From Zygnema cylindricum (taxonomy: Eukaryota; Streptophyta; Zygnematophyceae; Zygnematales; Zygnemataceae): a DNA stretch of 63,132 nt. Position 1 is the stretch's first letter, and each line of letters begins with the position of its first letter. The notes below the pieces were generated by a model, which did no database searches, had not been told where the DNA came from, and saw nothing but the letters and a program-made list of their open reading frames with translations. A program made the position numbers and the translations under genes. Location of the stretch: assembly GCA_037447655.1 (NCBI GenBank), contig JBBHKE010001707.1, positions 10,062 to 73,193 of the forward strand. The letters are read 5' to 3'. Shown here piece by piece: positions 1 to 11,079 of the stretch.

Positions 1-95
1 CCTCCCCCACCCGTGCTCTCCCCCCCCCGCCCCCTCCCTCCCCCTCCCTCCTTCTCCCTCCCCCCCCTCTTCATCACCTTCTCCCTCTATAGGTC
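1..95. repeat. C/T-rich low-complexity tract
   Basis: Almost pure C and T with runs of C up to nine long. No gene is visible. It may be a truncated microsatellite at the window edge. Confidence 0.8.
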
Positions 96-1424
96 GTTTC
101 GAGTAGGTCACCTCGGTCCTTTTTACTTGACGTCATATGTCTATTTTGTCTTCATTGTGTTCGCTTTCATTAATTATCTTCGGTTGTATCGCCGTACTTT
201 CTTTTCAGTGTAACATTCTCGATCTATTTCATTAATTTTGGTCTCTCGAATAAATCTATTAGAATGTAGAACACAGAATACGCTTGGTCGATTCAACATT
301 GACATCGAGTTCACGAACAAAATGTACGACTTCTTTTCAGGTCCATATTCATTTTGGTGTTCAAGTACAGCGCGAATCGCTACAATACTAGCGTATAATA
401 TTAAATAGCGTATTAAAATAATAAGCGCCATTAACGCTAATTGGGAATTTGAAAATAAAAAAAAAACACATATTCTATTTTTTTATTAATGCTTATTTGG
501 GTTTTTCAAAACATTAAAAAAAACCCTAAACATGCTTATACTACACCGCCAATCGCTTTTAGCGTTATTTATACTAATTCCGTCTCGCTTTTTTTTTTTT
601 TATTCTCAAATTTTTAACTTATTCTGTTTTTTTCTTAACGCCATTTGGGGTTTTTTTTCCAAGTTCCGAAAACGAAAGTACATTGTCTTTTAAATAGTGA
701 GGTGAACGGTCAATATCAAGCCGTACAAAATAGTACCTTTTTAAGTGAAAAAGTACAATTCATTATGTTTCGTAACCGTGGACGCGTGAGAATGTGCGGT
801 CTAAAAAGGGGTTCAATCCAACTTGAAAAAAATGACGTTCGAACATATTCGTCCAACAACCGCATGGTCGACAGTGTGAACGTCAAATATATTCGCATGT
901 GGAAAGTCATTTTTTCTCAGTTTTTGAACGTACCTGAATCAAATGTCGCGCCGTCGTATAATTGTAAGCTCTCATATATACAGTTTAAACACAACTAAGT
1001 TCTTTGTATGCAATTATGGTGAATATTAATGATATTTTGCGGTTTCGGTTTATTTAGCGTATTGTTTTAGGCTATTTCAGTACCAATGGTCCCATTTAGC
1101 ATAAAAGTCTATTGTATACAGTGCCGAACACAAAATACAGTGAATGTATGCTTTAATTTGGAGTTAATATGTCAAAAAAACCACAAATTTTAGTTTATCA
1201 TTGAATTAAATAAAAAAAAATAGAAACATTTGGCGTTGAAGATATTTTAGGCAAGGAAACGCCAAACGCAGACAGTCCCAAAAAAAAGATCCATTTTGGA
1301 CGAATCAAAACCAACTGTTTTTTTTCCCTTTCACATCTGACGTTTACGCCTTCATTTTGACAAAATTTTAATCAATTCACCAGGAAGCAGGCGAAAGCTC
1401 CGCCGCCTGCTCCACTTCTCATCC
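96..1424. other. Non-coding AT-rich stretch with MITE-like repeat
   Basis: No convincing gene. From about 532 to 900 the sequence is a diverged copy of 61,384-61,760: both start with the motif CTACACCGCCAATCG followed by a TTAGCGTT-like segment, then A/T runs, then a block containing GACGCRTGAGAATGTGCG and TCTAAAAAGG. This is probably a non-autonomous DNA transposon. The open frame at 645-998 lies inside it and has no recognisable domain. Confidence 0.55.
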
Positions 1425-2330
1425 ATGAGTTCCATTTTATGGACGCCATCATTCTTTTTCTACTTCCTTTCCCTCACGCCATCGATATTTTTCACCCTCC
1501 CTCTCACTCTGCCTTATCAATTTCTCCCTTTTTTTTTCTCTCTCACAATCATCATCATCTCATTCTTACCTCTCACTAAGCACTCTCTTCTCCCTATGGA
1601 CCTGCCTTTCTTCCTCCACCCACCCTGTCTCCTCCATCTTCCTTCCCTCCCTCCATTCCTCCATTGTTCCACTCCCCCTACCTCTCCACTCTCCTTTCCT
1701 TCCTTCTCATTCCTCTCCACCTATCCCATCTCATCCACTTTTCTTCCATTCTCCACCCTTCACCCATCTACCCCTCTTCCCGTTTCCTGCCTCCTCTTTT
1801 ACTTTGCTATCTCCGATCCTTTCTTACCTCCCCTTCTCTCCCACTCAATTTGCCTCTCCCTATCCGTGAATCCCTCTTTCTTCCTATATTTTTATCCCTC
1901 CCCCTCCTTCTCACACTGAATAAGCCTATCGCACCCCTCTTAATCTGCCTCCCTCTTTCCCCCCTCACCCCATTCAATTGTCACTCCTTCATATTCTCTA
2001 TATCCCTCTCCCTTTTCCTACCCCTCTTTAACTTTTTCATTCTAGTTGTTATATTTTTTGGATCTTTTGTTTTATTGTGGTTCATTTATTTGTTTTGTTC
2101 TGCTTATAATTTATTTGTTTCTAATTGCGAATTTGTTTGCTCATATTTTTTTGTCCTATTCACAATTGTGACGTACACATTATTCCCTCTACTTGTTCAA
2201 CCAAACGAGCATACAAATACAGTTTAAATGAATAAGTTTTGAACGAGAGGGAAAAAGTGAGCGAGGAGAGGAAAGAGGGAGGTGAAGAAAAAAAAAGAGT
2301 AGAGGAGAGAGAGGAAAGTGGGGAAATAAA
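1425..2330. repeat. Polypyrimidine tract followed by polypurine tract
   Basis: About 1,470-2,030 is mainly C and T on the plus strand; about 2,240-2,330 is mainly G and A. The long open frames here (for example 1,425-1,919) are artefacts of the composition, which lacks stop triplets. Such paired tracts can form triplex or hairpin DNA; no function is claimed. Confidence 0.8.
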
Positions 2331-3105
2331 AATTATAGATTTTGAAACATGCCTAATACTATGTTAAAAACGTGGAATAGTGAAAAGTAAGAGGGAGGGT
2401 AGGAGTTGCATGGATGTATAGTGAGTTTCGTTTTTGTCCTGACAAATGACAAAAACAAATAGAATATGGAGAAATATAGGGGGGGGGAATTATTCTATGT
2501 TTTTACTATTTATTACATTATGTATTTTTCCGAGATAGGTTTTTGTTTATTTCGTTGTTAATTATATATCTTTACGGTTCCATAGCTATGGTTTATATGT
2601 AAATTGGTCAATTTTTGTACAGCTCTTATGTGACCCGTGGAATGAGTATAAAAGAAAAGAATTTATCATTAATGTTTTTCTTTTATGCTATTAAGTTTTT
2701 GGTCTATGTTTTTTATTTATGTTTTATGTTTTTTGTATTCTATATATGATCTTGCTTTATGTTTCTAAATTATGCTTTTGATTGTTAAAAATTTATGATG
2801 CAAGGTTATTTTGATAACAAGATTTTAAAAAAAATGTCACATGTGAATTAGTTTACTACCAAGATAAAAAAAAAAAGAAACAAGAAAAAAAAAAGACTTT
2901 TGATTCTTGTTTTTGAGTTCAGTGGACCAAACTTAAAAGAAGAAGTCAATGTTTTGTTTACTACATTGGAAAAAAAAAATCATATTACAGTTTATTTGTG
3001 TGTGCAAAAAAATTGCGTTTTTTCGCATAGCAGCAAAGTAAATTTATGGTATAATCCTTTTAATATGCCTATGTCTAGCTTCTATTTTAAATAGAGCTAA
3101 AGTTG
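2331..3105. other. AT-rich, no feature seen
   Basis: T- and A-rich sequence with homopolymer runs and no coding pattern. The open frame at 2,900-3,094 is not supported by any motif. Confidence 0.6.
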
Positions 3106-3290
3106 TATCATTCAGCGACGACACATTTTCGTCGCTGAATGGTAAACTTATGTTTTGTATCAGATTTACCATTCAGCGACGACACATTCTCGTCGCTGGT
3201 TTGTGGTGTCGAATTTGTACACTCCAGCGACGACACTGTCTCGTCGCTGGAACTATCTTAGTGACGGGACCGACTTAGTGATGTAGTGCA
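3106..3290. repeat. AGCGACGA hairpin cluster (transposon subterminal repeats)
   Basis: Three palindromes with AGCGACGAC on one arm and GTCGCTGAAT or GTCGCTGG on the other occupy 3,118-3,250. They are followed by GTGACGG and, at 3,281-3,288, GATGTAGTG, whose complement begins CACTACATC. The same AGCGACGA hairpins recur at 16,705-16,900, at the other side of the split gene described next. Plant CACTA (En/Spm) transposons have CACTA termini and GCGACG-rich subterminal repeats, so I read this as one end of such an element. The orientation of the CACTA-like end is not what a simple element would give. Confidence 0.55.
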
Positions 3291-3591
3291 TTTGTTGCAA
3301 AATGTGGAATACTTCAGGAAACCGATACATTCTCCATACACATTGAAAACATCATTCACATTCGATGTCATTCAAGTTTTTTTTTCATACAACATTCTCA
3401 ATAACAAACTTCAAAATGAAAAACAAAGGAGGATACGATTATATTGAATTTATCAGGGGTAGATACCCAACATACTTTGACAAACACTTTGTGCAATTAC
3501 CACACTAACCATCCAAAACTACAAAAAAAAAGGTAAAAAATCAACATTAGTTCTACAAATTTATGCAAACCCCCATTCCTTACTTCACTAA

Positions 3592-3765
3592 TTAAATAAC
3601 TTCGTTATGAAAAGACTCTAATTCCTTGTTCTCCCATTCAGCGTCATCAAGGGCTTCATTCTCGAAAATGTCGGCATCTTGAATACCTCGGACAAAATCT
3701 CGTGCCATTATAGAAGGAATTGACACCTCATCGCCTTCGAAATGGCTTCGCCATTTCATGTTGAT
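3592..3765 (-). pseudogene. 3' part of split transposon-like gene
   Basis: Downstream half of a minus-strand reading frame interrupted by the 12.15-kb retroelement at 3,766-15,917. Removing the insertion and one copy of its TTGAT duplication joins it in frame to the part ending at 15,918 (residues ...ELQVI then NMKWRSHFEG...). The 57-codon tail is acidic and ends ESFHNEVI before a stop at 3,592. The family is not recognised. In the sequence as it stands the same frame also reads back into LTR sequence up to 3,876, which is accidental. Confidence 0.7.
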
Positions 3766-4818
3766 TGAAACACTTAGACCTCCATAAGTCCTCAGAGTGG
3801 ACAGCTTCCAAGAAGCCTCTAGGAAAACCCTGACCCCTTTGTGTTTCAGCAAGAACACTGACACCCTGGCAGACAAAAACTATGACCATCTTCACCCTTG
3901 TTAAGGCAAGACTCCCCTGAGTCGATAGGAAAAAGAATCTCTGAATTTGCTCCTTTGAGCAGTAAGTTATGGAGGGTCAAAGTTGACCTTTTGTAAAGAA
4001 GCTCTCTGGGAGAAAGGGTCCTATCTCCTAATTTTTCTAAGTCTTATCTCTCTCACAGACTCTATCTACTGATGTACGAAGCCAATCAGAATGCAGTTCC
4101 GTACACAAAAGTACAGCTGCCGGTGTACTTTCTGTACGAACACTGTAGGACATGGCCTAAATGTCAACATGTGGTATATCCGGATTTGCTCCCGTAATCC
4201 TTGGAGATGCCGCGATCCAATGTAAATCTGCCACGTGTCATCCGATGTGGCAATGACCACAAACCGCCGAAATCCTCTTCCGCGATCTCGGCGTTAATTT
4301 CGGCCGTCCGATTAAATTCATATTTAATCGTAGCTATAATAAATACATGTGCGGTGTTCTTTTCTTTAAAGAAACAAATGCGCGGTATTGGTTTCTTATC
4401 CGTACCGCAATTTGTACTTTTACAATTATGGATCTATTTTTCCCGTAAATAGTTATAGTTAAATGAATTTTCCTACTTGATAATATATAAGTAAATATCA
4501 AACCCTATATTACGTAACACTTGATAAAGACTTAACGGCTAAGGCTACCGGCTACCGGTTGTCTGCCGGCCGGTAGGTACTAGGATCAAATCTTGTAGCC
4601 GGCACTTTCCTTTTAGTAAATAAACCCTTAAATAATATATAATCCCCGTAACTTCTAGATAGCCTAGGTAGCCATGGCTCTAGCTCCCTCTCCAATTTCT
4701 CAGTGACTGCGACAAGTTTGAGAGTTGGAGAGAGAAGTTAGAGGTAGAGTGCCTCGGCTTCTTTCTATATTTCTATTTAGACCTACAAAATACTTTAAAT
4801 GGACATTTAATTTCTTCA
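3766..4818 (-). repeat. 3' LTR of chimeric element (LTR-T family)
   Basis: Starts TGAAGAAATT after the polypurine tract at 4,819-4,832 and ends GTTTCA. It contains, in element sense: the hairpin near 4,690-4,740, the antisense tRNA-like module, a CGTACA...TGTACG palindrome at 4,100-4,138, a degenerate TATA region near 3,985, and the GACTC-N4-GAGTC hairpin near 3,910. Confidence 0.85.
4529..4740 (+). ncRNA. Antisense tRNA-like Pol III module plus hairpin (copy 1)
   Basis: Antisense to its LTR. The D-arm/A-box-like CTAAGGCTACCGG is followed by a B-box-like AGGATCAAATC inside a T-arm-like hairpin, closed by a perfect 7-bp stem TGCCGGC/GCCGGCA. TTTT is at 4,611-4,614. Downstream is the hairpin TCTCCAA...TTGGAGA with loop core CAGTGACTGCGACAAGT (4,701-4,717). 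There is no strong T-run after the hairpin in this copy. Confidence 0.55.
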
Positions 4819-4832
4819 CTCCCCTTATTTTC
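4819..4832 (-). promoter_or_regulatory. Polypurine tract
   Basis: Minus strand AAAATAAGGGGAG immediately before the LTR start TGAAG. It would prime plus-strand DNA synthesis. Confidence 0.8.
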
Positions 4833-4988
4833 TAGTCAATCTTTAATTTCAGACCACACTTCTCCTTGCAAAAATATAGCTTAGGGGAAGGCACAGGTTT
4901 GGTCATTATATCTGCTACCATCTCACTATCTGGTTGGTACTCTAAACTGATTATTTTGTTTTCTACTTTCTCTCTAACAAAGCTGATT
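4833..4988 (-). pseudogene. Copia RNase H C-terminal remnant
   Basis: Encodes the end of copia RNase H (FVREKVENKIISL, then MVADIMTKPVPSPK and a short tail), matching the C-termini at 7,811-8,206 and 17,931-18,269. It lies directly after the end of the integrase block, so linker, RT and most of RNase H have been deleted. Confidence 0.75.
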
Positions 4989-6095
4989 CTACTCAAATAT
5001 GATTCTTATCTTCTTTGTATATTTGAAGGGGTCAAATGACTTCCCTTCATCCATAACAACTATGTGTTTGACCAGAATGATATCTTTCTTTGCTAAGTCA
5101 TAGACTCTATATCCCTTAACATCCTCATCATATCCTACAAAGTATCCAGGTTTTCCCTTAGCATCTAGTTTCCAGTTTTTCCTATCCGTGTCAAGATTGT
5201 AAACTTGGCTACCAAATACTTTAAGGATTGAGATATCTAGTTTCCTTCCAACCCATCTCTCATAAGGTGTCACTCCCTTTACAGCTGAGGTAAGGACTCT
5301 ATTCTTAATGTAGTTGGCACAATTCATTGCTTTTGCCCAAAGTCTCTTTCCTATTTTCTTGTCGGCCAACATACTGCATACACTATCTCCTAGTGTTTAA
5401 TTCAACCTCTTAGCTACCCCATTTTGTACCGAGTTATATGGTACAACTTTTTGGTGCTGCACTGCCTCATCTCTCAGATATTCCTCAAATTGGTTAGAGG
5501 TATATTTCCCCTCATTATCACTCCTTATCCTCTTATTGGGGGTTTCATGCAACTTCTCACTCCATGCTTTATATTCTTTGATTTAAGTTGATGCTTCATA
5601 CTTTGTTTTTAGAAAGTAGACTCTAGAGTATTTAGACTAGTCTTCGGTTATTGTCATCATAAACCTCTTTCCTCCAACCGAAGGTACTTTTGCAGGTCCC
5701 CTAATATCTGTGTGGACCAAATCTAAAACTTTCTCACCTCTATATGTGGCGGCTTTAGGAAAGGGATGTATGTGAGCCTTACCATGAGCACAGCCACTAC
5801 AATCATCCATCATTTCATTATCCCCAAACTGAATGCCTTTTACTACCTCAAGCTCTTTCATTTCCCTCAACCTATCAAAATGCACATGTCCCAACCGCTT
5901 ATGCTAAATCATCAACTTAGGAACACCTACATAGTAAGCATTCTTCTTTTCATTACTCAAGAGAAGCCTAAACATTCCTTGGCTACCCTTATTTTCTGTG
6001 AAGTAAACTTCATCCCCATACTTAGCTGTAAAGACTCCCTTTTTAGTGAAGGTATCAAACTCTTTGTCATCTAACACAGTGGAAGAGACAAGATT
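4989..6095 (-). pseudogene. Copia integrase, decayed
   Basis: Minus-strand blocks at 5,637-5,894 (pre-integrase zinc finger HVHFDRLREM...CSGCAHGKAH, then the start of the DDE core, HTDIRGPAK) and 4,989-5,372 (core end and C-terminal GKPGYFVGYDEDVKGYRVYD). Stops and small lesions lie between 5,373 and 5,640 and near 5,910. It is the closest relative of the integrase at 19,800-20,773. Confidence 0.8.
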
Positions 6096-6828
6096 TTAAC
6101 TTAGCTGAGGAATGTAGAGTACATTTGAGAATGTAAGTATAAAATTCTTACCCTCCACTAAGACTTTCAGATCCACTGATCCCACTAGATTTGTAATAAC
6201 CACTCTCCCATCCCCATATTCTATCTCTACAATAGGGATCTTTGTTAGCTCAGTGAAGAGTTCCTTATCACGACACATATACATGGATGCACTTGAGTCC
6301 ATGATCCATCCTTCTTGTGGATCTTCCCGAATTGCTCCAAGGGCACACTTCTGTCTTCGAAGGATCTCCTTCTCTTCCAGACTCTCGTTAAGAAGAAGCT
6401 CCCCATCCTCCTCAGAAGACTCATCCTCGGTTTCTCCTATCACTTTTTTTGCCACAAGTGCCTTTTTCTTCCCTCCGAAAGAACCCCTTCCATGGTTCTC
6501 TAAGAGCCTCAGCTTCAATAGCTTGACACAATATGCGATGAAGTGTGCCGGTTTTTTGCAAAATTGACAAAGACCCTTTGGGGGCCTCCGTCCTCTAGAA
6601 TGATCTCTTTCCCCTTTGTACGGTTTCTTTGAGTCCTTCCCCCATCGGTCCCCTCCTGCTACTAGAGCTTGAATGCTCTTTCCTCCTCTCCTAATCTCCA
6701 TTTTGTTTTCTAGCTTTTCCTTAGCCAACTGGAGCTCCTGAATAGTTCCAGCTCTATAAATCTCCACCATTTTATTTTGAAGCAGTTGGTGCCACTAAAG
6801 AAGATGAAGAAGCACCAGCAGTTGCCAT
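6096..6828 (-). pseudogene. Copia gag (internally deleted) and protease
   Basis: Starts at 6,828 with a serine-rich leader typical of copia gag (MATAGASSSSLVAPT). After 18 codons it reaches a stop and then resumes in the nucleocapsid part; most of the capsid region is missing. The zinc knuckle CQFCKKPAHFIAYC is intact (CX2CX4HX4C). The protease starts at WIMDSSAS, where the family usually has D-S/T-G-A, so Gly is replaced by Ser, and continues to LYIPQLS. Confidence 0.75.
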
Positions 6829-6839
6829 GATAATTAATT

Positions 6840-7787
6840 GTGCAAAGAGGAAACTCTCACAAAATCCCGCAAACAACCAACTTCACGATGAAGCCCCAAG
6901 CAAAACAGACACACCCTTGGTTTGCAAATTTGCCACAATATAGAATATACACCAAAAAAATCACATGCAGAATTTCACAAAGTTCTACCAAAAGATCTCA
7001 ATGATCTTATAATTCAAACACACCTAAAAACTGCTTCACAGTTTTCCTACACAACAATCCTACTTTTCCTAAAGTAATCCAAGTCCTATATATACAAGTG
7101 AGCCTATAGTTGATCACACCGTACTTCAACTAGCGTGGTCAATTGGTACACTACTCTTCATTAACAAAATCCCACCGTCGAATGCACAATTATTTACACC
7201 AATCGGAGAGCCGCTAGAAATGAAATAGTACGCGGTTAAAGTTCGTCTGCTGAAATGACGGTACACTCAATACTTCTCTTCAAAAATGACAGTGGACTTC
7301 GTCCGCTTTCCACGTATTCTTTTTACACCGAAGATGAACCTTCACGTGTAACTTTGGTCCTCAAATGTAACTGTACCTTTTCTTTTAGAACAACCAAACT
7401 TGACTTTCTCACGAACCGACACGTGTGCCTGAAGTGCACTGAATCTATGTACTCCCTTTTGAGTTACATACTCACTAAATCATGTCCCCGTCAAATTTAT
7501 CTTCACACAAACTGACTCATATTCAGAACACCTTTCTTGCACAAACTGCTATAGCTGCTATGACTCTGCTACGACTGCTATGACTGCAATCACTGCTATG
7601 ACTGCTATGATCTGTCAGCGCAGCTATGATATTAGAGCAACGCAGCTGCGATGTGAGATCAGAGCAGCATAGCAGCACAGCAACAAGTATATAGTGCTTT
7701 AAAGTTTGTAGCTGGAATGTCAGACTTAGCACAACATGGCAGCATAGCAGCAAGATATAGAGAGGACTCAAGGTTTCCAAAACAACA
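6840..7787 (-). repeat. Internal LTR of a second family (LTR-II)
   Basis: Begins TGTTGTTTTGGAAACC at 7,787, directly after polypurine tract AGGTTTAGGGGAG (7,788-7,800), so it was the 3' LTR of the RT/RNase H part. It is followed by the gag start at 6,828, so it also acts as a 5' LTR. It holds GCAGC/TATGACTGC short repeats at 7,540-7,760 and a TATATATAGG box near 7,085-7,095. The lower boundary (near 6,840) is approximate. A related LTR begins at 21,201 on the plus strand. There is no coding evidence in this stretch. Confidence 0.65.
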
Positions 7788-7810
7788 CTCCCCTAAACCT
7801 TTAGACTCTC

Positions 7811-9320
7811 TCAGCCACTGAGTCCACATTCCTCTCTACAAAACTTCAACCTAGGTGCAGGTAAAGGCTTAGTCATCATATCTGCTACCATCTTCTCATC
7901 CGGACGATAACTTAGCTTTAAAATTCTGTTCATCACCTTCTCTCTTACAAAATGCAGCTTGACGTCAATGTGCTTGCTTTTGAAGTGATGACTCAGGTTG
8001 GATGCAATCGCAATAGCTACCTGGTTATCACACCACACTATTTGAGGTCCGGATTTCATAAAATGAAGTTCTTGGAGGAGCGATTTCACCCATAGTAACT
8101 CCTTGACAGCTAAGCTTGCTGCCATATATTCAACCTCTATTGTAGACTGAGCTGTTACCTTTTGAAGCTTGCTGCTCCAACAGCATGTTCTAGTTCCAAT
8201 CTTCAAATATATACAGTGGTGGAACGGCGGCTTGGCATGTCTCCATAGCTAGCATCACTCCACGTCTGAATTTTGACTTCATCTCCACTGAGAGCAAGTC
8301 TAAGATTCCGTGTTCCTGCAAGGTACCGAAGAACCCTCTTTGCGGCCTCCCAAACTGGTTTTCTCGGATTATGCAAACTCCGGCTCAAAGCGCCAACTGC
8401 TGCCGCAATATCTGGCCTTGTGCAATTGATGAAGTAAATAGGGTGCCAACAATCTGTCGGTATGGAATAGTGGCCATAAAATCTGCCTCCCTTGACTCCA
8501 ATGTATCTTCAAAAATGATTCCTCCATCGGTCTCCATGCCTTCCACTTTCTGCTTAAATTCCATGGGAGTGGCACTTCCGTTTGCCTCTGCCATGCCAAA
8601 TTTTTCAAGCACATTTCCTATCGTTTCACGCTGCGTTAGATGGATTGTTCTCCTATCTCTATCCCTTTCTACTTGAATTCGAAGAATATACTTTGCCTCA
8701 CCTAAGTCTTTCATCTCAAATCTTGAATTCAAGGCTGCCTTTATTTTGTTAATTTCATTTAAAAACTTGCTTAACTGCTGCAAATCATCTACATATACCG
8801 CAATGTACATAATCCCATCTTTCCCTTCCATAACATAGACTGAGTGATCTAGGCTAATCCTAACAAATCCTAGATTGGTTAGAAACTCATCTAGTTTTAG
8901 GTTCCACTGACGTGGAGCCTGCTTCAAACCATACAAGGATTTCAACAGTTTAAAGACCAGATTTTCTTTTCCAGTCTCTTCAAACCTTTAAGGCTGCTCC
9001 ATATAAATTACTTCCTCTCAATGTCCATGCAAAAAAGCTGTTTTAACATCCACTTGATGTAGTTCCATATTCTTTATGGCCGCTAAGGATAACAAAATTC
9101 TAACAGTTGGAAACCGGACAACCCGAGAGAAAGTCTCTTCATAGTCAATTCCCTCTTCTGAATATAGCCTTTAGCAACAAGCTTAGCCTTATATCTTTCA
9201 ATAGAGTTATCTGGATTCAACTTTACTTTAAAGACCCAATTACAGCCAATGGCTTTTCGGTTTGGTGGAAGCTCCAGAAGCTCCCAAGTTTGAGCCTCCA
9301 TTATCGATCGCATTTCATCG
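7811..9320 (-). pseudogene. Copia reverse transcriptase and RNase H
   Basis: RT starts near 9,313 ([29 protein letters not shown]); a one-base deletion near 9,160 breaks the frame. It resumes with SLYGLKQAPRQW and the catalytic AVYVDDL at about 8,800, then KYILRIQVERDRD. RNase H follows with STIEVEYMAAS, WCDNQVAIAIA and the terminal ADMMTKPLPAPRLKFC, stopping at 7,811. The YVDD box is intact, but frameshifts near 8,205, 8,385 and 9,160 and a stop near 8,990 make the gene non-functional. Confidence 0.85.
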
Positions 9321-9865
9321 TTAGCCGCAGCGATCCATTAATCTTTTTCTGGAGCTGAAAAGGCTTCCTGTATTGTGATTGGTTCCTTCATGCTGTCAGA
9401 TAATAGAGTAGTTTCGCAGCTTCGCAATTTCGCAGCGTCGCAGCTTTGCACCTTGTCAATGTCGCAGCGTCGCACCTTTGCAGCTTCGCAGCATCGCAGC
9501 TTCGCAGTTTGGCAACGTCGCAGTTTTCATTCAGATCCACTAAACCGAAAGAAAATAGAGCAGCTTTGCAGTTTCGCAGCCTGTTGCTTTGCCTTTTTCC
9601 CCCCGGAAAATCTGAGGTTGGAATTGTTGGATCCGTAGGTTGCCGCCAAGGAGGAGGTGGTGGAGGAGGAGGAGGATTATCCACAAGGGGACCAGCCGGA
9701 GGGTCCAAGGTGGGACTAAAAGAAGTGAGAGGAACACTTTCAAAAATAACATATTCTTTGATTTTGGAATCTTTTTCAAAATCTGTCACACCAAAAACAT
9801 CTACCAATCTGCTCTCTTCTTCAACCTGAATATTTTTAGCAGTCTGAAGAGTATTCCTATCCCTA
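9321..9865 (-). pseudogene. Integrase-RT linker with an in-frame minisatellite
   Basis: Polyprotein linker, open for about 175 codons up to the insertion site of the gag-only element. It has a poly-proline run (nine P) and then a repeated block at about 9,410-9,580 made of variants of GCGACGCTGCGAAGC, translated as imperfect repeats of C-D-A-A-K-L-x-x. The repeat has kept the reading frame. Confidence 0.65.
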
Positions 9866-9870
9866 TTAAA

Positions 9871-11061
9871 TAAAACTTTGAGACCTCCATTGGCCCTCAG
9901 AGTATGCAGATCCAAAAGAAGCTAATCTAGATAGTGCCGACTCCAAGTTGATATAAACCCAAGTGACTGACCCCTTAACAGTCAGAACCCCAATATAGAT
10001 TCACCCCTGTGAAATAACACTTTCTGTGTGCTCAGTTCCACCACAGAATGCAAAGTTAGAATATGAGATTTGGACACATTCACCCACTTTGACTTTCCCT
10101 TAGAAATGCAGCCACCCTGGCAGACAAAAACTTTGACGACTACACCCCTGTGTTGCCTAGACTCCCCTGAGTCCGCAGCAAAAAGAATCACTGAAAATGG
10201 TCAAGTAAATTGATAGTTATGGCTGATCAAAGTTTGCCATTTATACAAGGTGCTCTCTGGGAGAGACAGCTATCTACCCAAAATTTTCTAAGTCCTATTC
10301 CCCCTCTAAAACTCTATCTACTGGAGTACGGCACCAATCAAATAACTGTGTCGTACAGAAAAGTACAGGTGCCGGTGTACTTTCTATACGGCCATTGTAC
10401 AACATGGCCAAATTGTCGACACGTGTCATAGCCGGATTTGTTTCCGCAATCTCCGGAGTTGCCGCAATCCAACATTGTCGCGCCACGTGTCACATGACGT
10501 TGCGATGGATGAAAAATGCCAAAAGTACATGTTCCGTGATCGCGGCACCTATCGTGGTCGTCCGATCAAACCGGATACAATTTTAGTCGTTGAAAATACG
10601 CGCACGATATTTGTTTCGCGTTCGAAACAAATGCGCGGTATCCGTTTCATAAAATACATTAAATCGTACTCCGTACTATACAAAACTGTATCTATGTATT
10701 GCGTATCTATTTCCCGTTATACGAACTAGTCTACGTGTACAAATATAAATATTTGCAATACCTAATGTACTCTAGCACTGGCTCTAGTCATATTGGTTAA
10801 AGCTTACGGCTAGTTAGACGGAAGAAAGGTACCAGGATCGAATCCTGGGTCCGTCAATCCTTTTAGATAACTCTATCAAGATTGGCCTTCCTGTCCTCTT
10901 TGGACAGCGTAGGCATCAATGGATCCAACTCCTCCTTAAGTCTTCAGTGACTGCGACAAGTGTGGGGACTTGAGTGAAGAGTTAGAGGCAGGCTGTCACT
11001 GTCCCCTTTTTGCCTTTTATATTTACAAACTCTAGACCTAGCAAATACTTAAATTTCAACA
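9871..11061 (-). repeat. 3' LTR of gag-only element
   Basis: Starts TGTTGAAATTTAAG on the minus strand; its end is TTTTA rather than the usual TTTCA. It contains a TATA box (minus TTGTATAAATGG, 10,237-10,248), the CGTACA palindrome at 10,350-10,389 and the antisense tRNA-like unit. Confidence 0.9.
10787..11011 (+). ncRNA. Antisense tRNA-like Pol III module plus hairpin (copy 3)
   Basis: A-box-like GGTTAAAGCTTACGG, a perfect 5-bp T-arm-like hairpin CCAGGATCGAATCCTGG containing the B-box-like GATCGAATCC, closed by GACGGA/TCCGTC, then TTTT at 10,861-10,864. The downstream hairpin 10,926-10,985 has stem AACTCCTCC...AAGAGTT and loop core CAGTGACTGCGACAAGT, enclosed by GACAGC/GCTGTC. TTTTT at 11,007-11,011 is a good Pol III stop. 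Confidence 0.6.
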
Positions 11062-11075
11062 CTCCCCTTATTTTC
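11062..11075 (-). promoter_or_regulatory. Polypurine tract of gag-only element
   Basis: Minus AAAATAAGGGGAG directly before the LTR start TGTTGAA, identical to the tract at 4,819-4,832. Confidence 0.85.
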
Positions 11076-11079
11076 TAGT

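Noticed and set aside
1425-2227. Membrane-like proteins from two long open frames
   Set aside because: Composition artefact of a C/T tract: Ser, Pro, Leu and Phe codons only, no start context or domain.
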